In this document: piece after piece, positions 22,499-29,979 of the stretch
How the letters are laid out: the number at the start of each line of letters is the position of its first letter
How positions within the stretch are numbered: position 1 is the first letter of the stretch
From: Streptomyces sp.
GTDB lineage: Bacteria > Actinomycetota > Actinomycetes > Streptomycetales > Streptomycetaceae
DNA: 34,342 nucleotides
Assembly: GCF_031181555.1 (NCBI RefSeq)
Contig: NZ_JAPSKQ010000019.1
Span: 22,668-57,009 of the forward strand
Direction: 5' to 3'
Position numbers and translations under genes: made by a program
Notes under the pieces: model-generated
Database searches by the model: none
Told to the model about the DNA's origin: nothing
Seen by the model: the letters and a program-made list of their open reading frames with translations, nothing else

Positions 22499-23701
22499 TC
22501 AGGCCGCGTCGGGCAGCCACAGGTCGGGGCCGAAGACCTCGTAGTGGATGCTGCGGGCGGGAACACCGGCGCCGAGCAACTGGCCGCGCACGGTGCGCAT
22601 GAACGGCAGCGGGCCGCACAGGTACACCGTCGCGTCCGCCGGAACGCCTATCCCGGTCAGGTCCATCAGCCCGTCGCGGGCGTCGGGCTCCTCGGCACCG
22701 GGGCGCTCGTACCAGAAGACCGCCTCCGCGTCGGGCAGCACGTCCACCGTCTCGCGGGTCTCGGCGCGCAGGGCGTGCTCGGCCGGCGAGCCGTCGGCGT
22801 GCAGCACGAGGACCCGGCGGGCGGAGCCGAGGGCGGCCAGCTGGGCGAGCATGCCCACCATGGGGGTGCAGCCGATGCCGGCCGAGACCAGGACCAGCGG
22901 GGTGTCGGCGTCGTCCAGCACCACGTCGCCGAAGGGCACGGAGAGGGTGAGCTCGTCCCCGACGCCCATCCGCTCGTGCAGCAGGTCGGAGACCTCGCCG
23001 CCAGGTGCGCCGTCCGCGCCGGCGACCCGCTTGACGGTGATGCGGCGCAGCTCGTCGCCGGGGGCGGAGGACAGGCTGTACTGGCGCAGCTGGTGCACCC
23101 CGTCGGGCATGCGCACCCGCACACTGACGTACTGGCCCGCCCGGGCACGCGGCGCGGGCTCGCCGTCGGCGGGACGCAGCAGGAACGACACCACGTCGTC
23201 GGTCTCCTCATGGCGTTCGACGATCGTCCACCGGCGCCAGATGTCGCCCGGCGCGACACCGGCGTCGTGGTACAGGCGCGCCTCCCGGGCGATGAGGGCC
23301 CCGGCCATCAGCCAGTACACCTCGTCCCAGGCTGCGGCGACCTGAGGGGTCACCGCGTCGCCCAGCACGTCGGCGATCGCACCGAACAGGTACTTGTGCA
23401 CGATCGTGTACTGGTCGTCGGTGAGCCCGACCGCGGCGTGTTTGTGGGCGATCCGGGACAGCAGGGCGTCCGGCCGGGTGTCCGGGTCGGCGAGCAGCGC
23501 CTTCGCGAAACCGGCGACGGATCCGGCGAGGGCCCGGCGCTGGGCCCCGCCGGCCTGGTTGCCCCGGTTGAACATCCCGTCCAGCAGCTCGGGCCGGTCG
23601 CGGAACATGGTGCCGTAGAAACGCGTGGTGATCTCGTCGAGCGCTCCGGCCACGGCGGGCAGGGTGGCCCGCACCACTGCGGCGGATTCGTCGGACAGCA
23701 T
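22499..23701 (-). CDS. hmp: Flavohemoglobin, nitric oxide dioxygenase
   Basis: A 400-residue flavohemoglobin that converts nitric oxide and oxygen to nitrate using NAD(P)H. The globin domain (1-140) has the B10 tyrosine Tyr29 in TRFYGTMF, a glutamine-rich E helix (GGAQRRAL) and the proximal heme His88 in AHKHAAVGL. The FAD domain follows, with RQYSLSSAP binding the flavin, and the NAD domain with LVSAGIGCTPMVGML and YLCGPLPFM, ending in the usual YEVFGPDLW. The ATG has GGGGAGAA upstream. On the minus strand TATACA (23766-23761) is a -10-like sequence about 60 bases before the start. I could not confirm an NsrR site. Convergent with the roadblock operon; the XRE-fusion gene starts 381 bases upstream in the opposite direction. 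Confidence 0.96.
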   Translation of the reverse strand: MLSDESAAVVRATLPAVAGALDEITTRFYGTMFRDRPELLDGMFNRGNQAGGAQRRALAGSVAGFAKALLADPDTRPDALLSRIAHKHAAVGLTDDQYTIVHKYLFGAIADVLGDAVTPQVAAAWDEVYWLMAGALIAREARLYHDAGVAPGDIWRRWTIVERHEETDDVVSFLLRPADGEPAPRARAGQYVSVRVRMPDGVHQLRQYSLSSAPGDELRRITVKRVAGADGAPGGEVSDLLHERMGVGDELTLSVPFGDVVLDDADTPLVLVSAGIGCTPMVGMLAQLAALGSARRVLVLHADGSPAEHALRAETRETVDVLPDAEAVFWYERPGAEEPDARDGLMDLTGIGVPADATVYLCGPLPFMRTVRGQLLGAGVPARSIHYEVFGPDLWLPDAA

Positions 23702-24082
23702 GAGGTTCTCCCCGGAACGGGACAAGGGCTTCGGCCGCGGATCGGACCGGCGGCGGAACCTGTATAACAACCCGACGTCCCCGTTTCCGCTGGTAACGAC
23801 GGTCAGGGCGGCAAGGCGGGCCCGTCGGCCCGGAGGAAGGGACCATCGGTCCCGGGGAACGGGCACCGGACAGGGCCGGCCGGCACTTCCCCCCGGGGCT
23901 CACCGGTGCCGCGCGCGAGATCCGGCGCGCCCGTCGCCGGCCGGCGCAGCGGCGGTCCGGAGCAGGGCCGTCCGGCCCATGCGGAACGCCGCCGAAGCGG
24001 ACAAGCTGGACTCAAGAGGCGATCCGGGCGCCGGGGTGCCCGGGGGTCCGACGCGAACCGGATGTGAGAGGGAGTGACCGTC
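23702..24082. other. Divergent intergenic region between hmp and the XRE fusion gene
   Basis: 381 bases without a gene. Near hmp there is an AT-rich TATAACAACC patch (23761-23772) with the TATACA element. The rest is GC-rich and shows no clear repeat or frame. A GAGAGGGAG just before 24083 is the ribosome binding site of the next gene. Confidence 0.5.
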
Positions 24083-24757
24083 ATGGCCGAACGGGTCCTG
24101 CCGAACGCGGTGGAGGACGCCCCGGTGGGCGACCTGGGACGCCGTGTGGCCCGGCGCCGCGCGGAGCTGGGCCTCACCCGGAGGGAAGTGGCGGTCCGGG
24201 CGGGTCTGGCCCCCAGCTACCTTCGCTACCTGGAGGAACACCCGGGTGCCGCGCCGGGCACGGGTGTCCTGCTCAGGCTGGCCGGCGTACTCGGGACCAC
24301 GCTGAACCGGCTCACCGGCGGGGACGCCGACCTGCCGCCCGGCCCCGGGCGGGCCGCCCGCCACGCGGAGTTCACCGAACTGGGCGTCGAGGAGTGCCGC
24401 GCCCTGCTCGGTGCCCACGGCGTGGGACGGATCGCCGTTCCCACCGACGAGGGACCGGTCATCGTCCCCGTCAACTACACCGTCGTCGACGACGCGGTCG
24501 TCTTCCGCGCCGCCCCCGGCACGACCCCCGCGCGGGCCTCCGGCCACCGGGTGGCCTTCGAGATCGACCGGATCGACGACACGCTGAGTCAGGGATGGAG
24601 CGTGCTGGTGCGCGGGGTCGCGCGGGCCGTCACGGACCCGGACGAGGTGCGCCGCCTCGGCGAACGGGCGTTCAGCGAGCCCTGGGCGGGCGGTCGGCGC
24701 GAGCTGTGGATGCGGATCGATCCGCTCGAGGTGACCGGACGCCGCATCACGGTGTGA
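24083..24757 (+). CDS. XRE-type HTH fused to pyridoxamine-phosphate-oxidase-like flavin domain
   Basis: A 224-residue two-domain protein. Residues 17-77 are an XRE helix-turn-helix (LGRRVARRRAELGLTRREVAVRAGLAPSYLRYLEE), and residues 97-215 a split-barrel PNPOx-like domain of the Nim-type group: FTELGVEECRALLGAHGVGRIAVPTDEGPVIVPVNYTVVDDAVVFRAAPGTTPA, then WSVLVRGVARAVTDPDEV. The flavin domain may bind FMN or F420-like cofactors or a small signal molecule, so this looks like a redox- or ligand-sensing repressor. Such fusions occur in many Streptomyces. The ATG at 24083 has GAGGGAG at good distance; a GTG nine bases earlier lies inside that site. Being divergent from hmp, it might control it; that is inference. 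Confidence 0.9.
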   Translation: MAERVLPNAVEDAPVGDLGRRVARRRAELGLTRREVAVRAGLAPSYLRYLEEHPGAAPGTGVLLRLAGVLGTTLNRLTGGDADLPPGPGRAARHAEFTELGVEECRALLGAHGVGRIAVPTDEGPVIVPVNYTVVDDAVVFRAAPGTTPARASGHRVAFEIDRIDDTLSQGWSVLVRGVARAVTDPDEVRRLGERAFSEPWAGGRRELWMRIDPLEVTGRRITV

Positions 24758-24822
24758 ACCGGTGGCGCGAAGGCCGGTGAGGGCCGGCGACCCGGCGGGC
24801 CCGGGCCGGACGCACCGGCGGC

Positions 24823-24854
24823 GGAGCGGCACCGCGGGGGATCGGTGCCGCTCC
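24823..24854. terminator. Terminator after the XRE fusion gene
   Basis: GGAGCGGCACCG (24823-24834) and CGGTGCCGCTCC (24843-24854) form a perfect 12-bp stem with an 8-base loop, 66 bases after the stop codon. Confidence 0.75.
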
Positions 24855-25357
24855 TGACACCAGTGTCGCGCGTCCGGGCGCCGCGCCGCGGTGCCGAAGG
24901 TCCCCCGATGCGGACCGACCGGCCCCGGCGGGGCAGGACCACGGCGGGGGTGGCCCGGGAGATCACTGGTGCCGGCCCCGCCGTGGTCGCGGTGCCCGTG
25001 GAGGACACCGACCCGCTGACCGCGGAGCCGGCGACCGGGCAGGGCGCCGGGACGCGCCGCCGGGCCGGGGCGCGTTCTCCGGCAAGGAGACCGGGCCGCC
25101 GCGGGGCTCCTCCGCCGGCTCCGGGGGAAGGTGCCGCAGCAGGTGACCGGGCCCGTCCGGAGCTCCCGGTGTGTGCTCCGCGCCCGCCGCGGGTACCCCG
25201 TGCGCAACCGCCGGCCGTGGCGGCCGTCCCGACCACGACGGCGTGGACCTCACCGTCGGTGACGGGTCCGGGACGGACTGCCGCGGCCCGGTGCCCGGCA
25301 ACCGTCGTGCGGGACGTGTGAAGACGTGCGGCTGCCGTCGGCGGGAGGAGCGTCGAA
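24855..25357. other. About 500 bases without a convincing gene
   Basis: The region before the second GH65 gene. A plus-strand frame from 24845 has good third-position bias to about 25070 (peptide MRTDRPRRGRTTAGVARE at 24908) and then loses it, while another plus frame gains it to about 25330. This looks like the remains of a frameshifted gene, or chance in GC-rich DNA. GACAC-CA-GTGTC (24855-24867) is a short dyad. GGGAGGAG at 25343-25350 is the ribosome binding site of the GH65 gene. No promoter of the standard type stands out. Confidence 0.5.
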
Positions 25358-27727
25358 GTGACGGGCTGGACGTGGGAGTACGAGGGGTACGCCCCCGCCG
25401 ACGCGCGCCTGAGGGAATCCCTGTGCACCCTGGGCAACGGATACTTCGCCACCCGTGGAGCACTGCCGGAGTGCGCCGCGGACGAGGTGCACTACCCGGG
25501 CACCTACGTGGCCGGCTGCTACAACCGGCTCACCTCCGAGGTGGCCGGGCGGCAGGTCGAGAACGAGGACATGGTCAACCTCCCCAACTGGCTGCCGCTG
25601 CGCTTCCGCCTGCCCGGCGAGCCCTGGCTCACCCCCGACACCGCGACCGTGCTCGACCACCACGAAACCCTGCACCTGGCCGCCGGGCTGCTGGAGCGCA
25701 GCACGCGGTACGGCCTCGGCACGGGCCGGGCGCTGCTCGTGCGCCAGCACCGGTTCGTGCACATGGCCGACCCGCACCTGGCCGCGCTGCGCACCGAGTT
25801 CACCGCCGAGGGCTTCTCCGGCACCCTCGAGACCGAGGCGGCGCTCGACGGCGGCGTCACCAACGCGGGCGTGGCGCGCTACCGGGATCTGGACGGCCGC
25901 CACCTGACCCATGTGCTCACCGGCACGGCCGCCGCGGACACCGTCTGGCTGCGCTGCCGCACCCGCACCTCCGACGTCCGGGTCGCCCTCGCCGCCCGGC
26001 TGACGTCGGGCGCGTCCGTCAGGAACCGGCACGACCGCCCGCGCGCCCTCCAGACGACCCGTCTGGAGCTGGCCGCCGGGCGCCCCGCCACCGTCGACAA
26101 GATCGTCGCCCTGCACACCTCCCGCGATCCGGCGATCAGCGACCCGCTGCACGCCGCCGTCGACCGGGTGGGCCGGGCGGGCGGTTTCGACGAGCTGCTG
26201 GTGCCGCACCTGACGGCCTGGCACCAGCTGTGGCGCCGCGCCGAACTGGACGTACCCGGTGAGGCGGGCCGCATCCTCCGGCTGCACCTCTTCCACGTCC
26301 TGCAGACCCTCTCGCCGCACACCGCGGACCTGGACGTGGGGGTCCCGGCCCGGGGACTGCACGGCGAGGCCTACCGCGGTCACGTCTTCTGGGACGAGCT
26401 GTTCGTCCTGCCGTACCTCAACCTGCACTTCCCCGAGGTCTCCCGCGCGCTGCTGCACTACCGGCACCGGCGCCTGGAACGCGCCCGCATCGCCGCGCGG
26501 GACGCGGGAGGCCGGGGCGCGATGTACCCCTGGCAGAGCGGCAGCGACGGCCGGGAGGAGACCCAGCAGCTGCACCTCAACCCCCACTCCGGCCGCTGGC
26601 TGCCCGACCACTCCCACCTCCAGCACCACGTGGGATCGGCGATCGCGTACAACGTCTGGCAGTACTGCGAGGCCAGCGGGGACGAGGAGTTCCTGCACAC
26701 CAAGGGCGCCGAGATGCTGCTGCAGATCTCCCGCTTCTGGGCGGACTCGGCCTCCTACGACGACCGGCTGGGCCGGTACCGCATCAAGGGCGTGGTCGGT
26801 CCGGACGAGTACCACGACGCGTACCCGGACGCCGTCGGGCCGGGCCTCGACGACAACGCCTACACCAATGTCACGGCCGCCTGGGTGCTCACCCGCACCC
26901 TGGACGTGCTGCGGGGTCTTCCCGAGCCGCGCCGCCGCGAACTCGACGAGCGGACCGGACTGGACGCGGGTGAACTCGACGAGTGGGACCACCTCTCCCG
27001 CACCCTCCACGTCCCCTTCCACGACGGCGTCATCAGCCAGTTCGAGGGCTACGGCGAACTCGCCGAGCTCGACTGGCGGGGCTACCGGCGGCGCTACGGC
27101 GACATCCGGCGCCTGGACCGGATCCTGGAGGCCGAGGGCGACACCGTCAACCGCTACCAGGCCTCCAAACAGGCGGACGTCCTGATGCTCGGCTACCTCT
27201 TCTCACCCACCGAACTCCAGGGCGTCTTCCGTCGGCTGGGCCTGAACCTCGACGAACGGACCTGGCGGCGCACGGTGGACCACTACCTGCACCGCACCAG
27301 TCACGGCTCCACCCTCAGCGGCCTGGTCCACGGCCGGGTCCTGGCCCGGGCCCGGCGCGCGGACGCCTGGAAGTTCTGCCAGGAGGCCCTCCAGGCGGAC
27401 ATCGCCGACATCCAGGGCGGCACCACCGGCGAGGGCATCCATCTCGGCGCGATGGCCGGCACCCTCGATCTCGTCCAGCGCGGGCTGACCGGGCTGGAGA
27501 CCCGCGGCGGAGCCCTGTGGCTCGACCCGGTGCCCCTGCCGGGACTGTCCTCCTACGGCTTCACCCTGCGCTACCACGGCCACTGGGGCGTGCGGCTGCG
27601 GCTGGAACGCGGCCTGCTGGAGATCGCCGTGCCCTCGTCCGGCCGGTCGCCGATCGACGTGCACCTCCCGGACCGCACCGTCCGCCTCCAGCCGGGCGAG
27701 ACGGACCGGCTGGTCCTCCCGGCCTGA
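25358..27727 (+). CDS. GH65 family disaccharide phosphorylase (second copy, divergent subtype)
   Basis: A 789-residue GH65 protein. The N-terminal beta-sandwich starts MTGWTWEYEGYAP and has TLGNGYFATRGALPE. The catalytic barrel holds VFWDELFVLPYLNLHFPE and GVVGPDEYHDAYPD, with the expected general acid Glu484, followed by LDDNAYTNVTAAWVL. KQADVLMLGYLF and HRTSHGSTLSGLVHG supply the phosphate pocket residues (Lys-Gln and His-Gly-Ser), so a phosphorylase is favoured. Domain sizes equal those of the first GH65 in the window, but the sequences differ widely and this one has the His-Gly-Ser-Thr form where the other has Asp-Ser-Ser. The C-terminal domain ends PDRTVRLQPGETDRLVL. No beta-phosphoglucomutase gene adjoins; the one at 1664 could serve both. 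The GTG start has GGGAGGAG seven bases upstream. Trehalose, kojibiose, nigerose or maltose are all possible substrates. Confidence 0.94.
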   Translation: MTGWTWEYEGYAPADARLRESLCTLGNGYFATRGALPECAADEVHYPGTYVAGCYNRLTSEVAGRQVENEDMVNLPNWLPLRFRLPGEPWLTPDTATVLDHHETLHLAAGLLERSTRYGLGTGRALLVRQHRFVHMADPHLAALRTEFTAEGFSGTLETEAALDGGVTNAGVARYRDLDGRHLTHVLTGTAAADTVWLRCRTRTSDVRVALAARLTSGASVRNRHDRPRALQTTRLELAAGRPATVDKIVALHTSRDPAISDPLHAAVDRVGRAGGFDELLVPHLTAWHQLWRRAELDVPGEAGRILRLHLFHVLQTLSPHTADLDVGVPARGLHGEAYRGHVFWDELFVLPYLNLHFPEVSRALLHYRHRRLERARIAARDAGGRGAMYPWQSGSDGREETQQLHLNPHSGRWLPDHSHLQHHVGSAIAYNVWQYCEASGDEEFLHTKGAEMLLQISRFWADSASYDDRLGRYRIKGVVGPDEYHDAYPDAVGPGLDDNAYTNVTAAWVLTRTLDVLRGLPEPRRRELDERTGLDAGELDEWDHLSRTLHVPFHDGVISQFEGYGELAELDWRGYRRRYGDIRRLDRILEAEGDTVNRYQASKQADVLMLGYLFSPTELQGVFRRLGLNLDERTWRRTVDHYLHRTSHGSTLSGLVHGRVLARARRADAWKFCQEALQADIADIQGGTTGEGIHLGAMAGTLDLVQRGLTGLETRGGALWLDPVPLPGLSSYGFTLRYHGHWGVRLRLERGLLEIAVPSSGRSPIDVHLPDRTVRLQPGETDRLVLPA

Positions 27728-27733
27728 CCGCGT

Positions 27734-27749
27734 ACCCGGGGCACCGGGT
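27734..27749. terminator. Small hairpin after the second GH65 gene
   Basis: ACCCGG-GGCA-CCGGGT, a 6-bp stem with a 4-base loop, six bases after the GH65 stop. It is short but well placed; the 114-base convergent gap has only one other weak stem near 27805-27820. Confidence 0.35.
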
Positions 27750-27841
27750 CTCCACGACCGCCGGACCGGAGCGGGTGGTGCGAGGCCGGTCACGCCCCCC
27801 GGGGGCCGGCAACGGCCGGTCCGGGAGCGCCCGGGGCGGGA

Positions 27842-28339
27842 TCACTTGTGGAACGCCACGTACCCGTTGCCGTCCGGGTCGGAGCCGCGCTTGGTGTACG
27901 CGTGGACGTCGGCGCGGCTGCCCGAGGGCTTGTGGAAGTAGATCGTGTCCTTGTCGTTGTTCCACATGAAGTTGCAGTTGTCGCGGTAGACGACGTTGTA
28001 CTTGTCGGAGTCGCTGCCGTTGCCGCCGCGCAGCTTCACGTAGTCGCCGGGCTGGAGGTGGTGGTTGGCGGTGAAGGCGAACCTGTTCCCGGCGGCGTCC
28101 TTGACGACGTACCCCTTGAGGTTCACCGTCTTCGACGACGAGTAGTTCTTGATCGTCAGGTACTCCTCGTCGGTGTTGCCCGTGGAGCACCGGTTGGAGT
28201 CGCGCCCGGGCGCGTCGTACTGGATCCCGCGGACCTTCAGCGCGGAGGTGTACTCGGCGGCCTGTGCCGGAACGGCGGTCAGAGCGGCCAGCGCGCCCGC
28301 GGCGGCGGTGGTGGCGACGGCGGCAGTGCGTATGCGCAT
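27842..28339 (-). CDS. Secreted lamin-tail-domain (LTD) protein
   Basis: A 165-residue exported protein. MRIRTAAVATTAAAGALAAL...AQAA is a Sec signal peptide cleaved near residue 28. The rest is one lamin tail domain, an immunoglobulin-like beta fold: LKVRGIQYDAPGRDSNRCSTGNTDEEYLTIKNYSS, VNLKGYVVKDAAGNRFAF, LQPGDYVKLRGGNGSDSD and FMWNNDKDTIYFHKPSG are the characteristic strands. Two cysteines (RCSTG and DNCNF) may form a disulfide. Stand-alone LTD proteins are abundant in Streptomyces culture fluid and have no proven role; adhesion or nucleic-acid/envelope association is guessed. GGGGGGATGAG precedes the ATG at 28339. The leader contains a GCCCTTC/GAAGGGC hairpin and a TATGAT -10 element upstream. 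Confidence 0.92.
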   Translation of the reverse strand: MRIRTAAVATTAAAGALAALTAVPAQAAEYTSALKVRGIQYDAPGRDSNRCSTGNTDEEYLTIKNYSSSKTVNLKGYVVKDAAGNRFAFTANHHLQPGDYVKLRGGNGSDSDKYNVVYRDNCNFMWNNDKDTIYFHKPSGSRADVHAYTKRGSDPDGNGYVAFHK

Positions 28340-28359
28340 GAACTCATCCCCCCTGCATG

Positions 28360-28376
28360 GCCCTTCGGTGAAGGGC
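28360..28376 (-). promoter_or_regulatory. Leader hairpin of the LTD gene
   Basis: GCCCTTC/GAAGGGC, a 7-bp stem with a 3-base loop, ends 21 bases before the LTD start codon. With TATGAT (minus strand, 28407-28402) as -10, transcription would begin near 28395 and the hairpin would lie in the 5' untranslated leader, where it may stabilise the message. No good -35 is seen. Confidence 0.4.
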
Positions 28377-28417
28377 ATGTGGTGTTTCCGTGAAGGATCG
28401 GATCATACACAAAGCGA

Positions 28418-28456
28418 GCGCCCGTCCGGTCCGGGGACATCGGACCGGACGGGCGC
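28418..28456. terminator. Terminator after the ferredoxin reductase gene
   Basis: Perfect 15-base arms, GCGCCCGTCCGGTCC (28418-28432) and GGACCGGACGGGCGC (28442-28456), with a 9-base loop, 33 bases beyond the stop of the reductase gene. It separates that gene from the LTD gene on the same strand. Confidence 0.88.
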
Positions 28457-28488
28457 CCGGTGGTGCGACCGCTCAGGGGGTCAACGGC

Positions 28489-29853
28489 TCACGCGCCGCT
28501 GGCCCGCAGCATGTCCTCGCGCTCGACGATCTTCACGCGCTCGCGTCCCTGCGGCTCGCCCAGCGCCTTCTCCGCGGCGTCCAGGCGGTACCAGCCGTCC
28601 CAGGTGGTGAAGCGGATGCCGCGCTCGGCGAGGAACGCGTCCACGGCCTCCGGGCCGGGGGAGGCGGGCGTGTGCAGCCGCCCGTTGGCGTAGTCGTCCA
28701 GCAGGTTCGCCACCGTCTCGTTGGCGTCGCCCTTGGTGTGGCCGATCAGGCCCACGGGGCCGCGCCGGATCCAGCCGGTGACGTACGTGGACTGCAGGTG
28801 CTCACCGGTCTCCTGGATCACGCGCCCGCCCTGGTCCGGGACCGTGCCGGAGTCGATGTCCCAGGGCAGCTTGGGCAGTTTGTCGGAGAGGTAGCCCACC
28901 GCACGGTAGACCGCGCTGACGTCCCAGTCCTTGAACGTGCCGGTGCCCTTGACGTTGCCGGTGCCGTCGAGTTCGGTGCGCTCGGTCCGCAGGCCGACGA
29001 CCTTGCCGTCCTCGCCGAGGATCTCCACCGGGGACTCGAAGAAGTGCAGGAACAGCTTGTGCGGGCGGTCGCCGGTGTCGCGGATCGCCCAGTTCTCCAG
29101 CGTCTTGGCCACCATGTCGGCCTGCTTGTTGCCGCGCCGGGTGGCGATCGAGCCCTCGTCGTAGTCGATGTCCTCGGGGTCGACGATCACCTCGATGCTG
29201 GGGGAGTGGTCCAGTTCCCTCAGCTCCATCGGGCTGAACTTGGCCTGCGCCGGGCCGCGGCGGCCGAACACATGGATCTCCACGGCCTTGTTGGCCTTCA
29301 GGCCCTCGTAGACGTTCGGCGGGATCTCCGTCGGCAGCAGTTCGTCCGCCGTCTTGGCCAGGATCCGGGCGACGTCGAGGGCCACGTTGCCGACACCGAG
29401 CACGGCGACCTTCTCCGCCTCGAGCGGCCAGGTGCGCGGCACGTCGGGGTGGCCGTCGTACCAGGAGACGAAGTCCGCGGCGCCGTAGGAGCCGTCGAGG
29501 TCGATGCCCGGGACGGACAGCGCACGGTCGGCCATGGCGCCGGTGGCGAAGATCACGCCGTCGTAGAACGTGCGCAGATCGTCGAGGTGGAGGTCGGTGC
29601 CGTAGTCCACGTTGCCGAACAGGCGGATCTGCGGCTTGTCGAGCACCTGGTGGAGGGCCGTGATGATGCCCTTGATCCGCGGGTGGTCGGGGGCGACGCC
29701 GTACCGGATCAGTCCGAACGGTGCCGGCATGCGCTCGAAGATGTCGATGGACACGCCCGGTTCGGCGGCCACGTCGGACTTGAGCAGGGCGTCGGCGGCG
29801 TAGATCCCGGCGGGGCCGGATCCGACGATGGCTACCCGCAGGGGGCGGGGCAT
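28489..29853 (-). CDS. fprA: Ferredoxin/adrenodoxin-type NADP+ reductase (FprA-like)
   Basis: A 454-residue flavoenzyme that moves electrons between NADPH and ferredoxin, supplying P450s or iron-sulfur enzymes. The FAD-binding loop is VAIVGSGPAGIYAADALL at the start, with RYGVAPDHPRIKG the conserved flavin/NADP interface of the adrenodoxin reductase class. The NADP loop is VAVLGVGNVALDVARIL, followed by VFGRRGPAQAKFSPMELREL, which binds the 2'-phosphate. The C-terminal part ends TWDGWYRLDAAEKALGEPQGRERVKI, as in mycobacterial FprA. It is complete. AAGGGAACC precedes the ATG at 29853. No ferredoxin or P450 gene is adjacent. The upstream region has an AGGCATGCCT palindrome resembling part of an iron-regulator box. 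Confidence 0.95.
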   Translation of the reverse strand: MPRPLRVAIVGSGPAGIYAADALLKSDVAAEPGVSIDIFERMPAPFGLIRYGVAPDHPRIKGIITALHQVLDKPQIRLFGNVDYGTDLHLDDLRTFYDGVIFATGAMADRALSVPGIDLDGSYGAADFVSWYDGHPDVPRTWPLEAEKVAVLGVGNVALDVARILAKTADELLPTEIPPNVYEGLKANKAVEIHVFGRRGPAQAKFSPMELRELDHSPSIEVIVDPEDIDYDEGSIATRRGNKQADMVAKTLENWAIRDTGDRPHKLFLHFFESPVEILGEDGKVVGLRTERTELDGTGNVKGTGTFKDWDVSAVYRAVGYLSDKLPKLPWDIDSGTVPDQGGRVIQETGEHLQSTYVTGWIRRGPVGLIGHTKGDANETVANLLDDYANGRLHTPASPGPEAVDAFLAERGIRFTTWDGWYRLDAAEKALGEPQGRERVKIVEREDMLRASGA

Positions 29854-29903
29854 GGTCAGGTTCCCTTCGAGCGATGACAAGCGACTCGATCGGAAGCCTA
29901 AAC

Positions 29904-29917
29904 TGAGGCATGCCTTA
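29904..29917. promoter_or_regulatory. Candidate iron-box-like palindrome upstream of fprA
   Basis: TGAGGCATGCCTTA, with the perfect core AGGCATGCCT (29906-29915), lies 51 bases before fprA, between a possible -10 (TAGGCT on the minus strand) and its -35 region. It resembles half-sites of DtxR/DmdR iron repressors (TTAGGTTAGGCT-type) but is not a full consensus match. Confidence 0.4.
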
Positions 29918-29944
29918 CTTGGTACGCGGGTCCGGTCTATGGGC

Positions 29945-29963
29945 TCATAAGCCTACGTTATGA
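29945..29963. promoter_or_regulatory. TCATAA-N7-TTATGA dyad
   Basis: A perfect 6-base inverted repeat in an unusually AT-rich spot between the end of the SpoIIE phosphatase gene (29980) and the fprA promoter area. It could be an fprA operator or the phosphatase transcript end. Confidence 0.4.
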
Positions 29964-29979
29964 CGTCTCCTCGGCTCCC

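Noticed and set aside
23702..23800. NsrR or other nitric-oxide-regulator site upstream of hmp
   Set aside because: I looked for an AAC...GTT type dyad of the expected length and found no convincing match, only an AT-rich -10-like patch.
25250..27022. Minus-strand 590-codon frame opposite the second GH65 gene
   Set aside because: The GH65 catalytic motifs lie on the plus strand; this is a shadow.
28390..29877. Plus-strand 495-codon frame opposite fprA
   Set aside because: FAD and NADP motifs fix the coding strand as minus.
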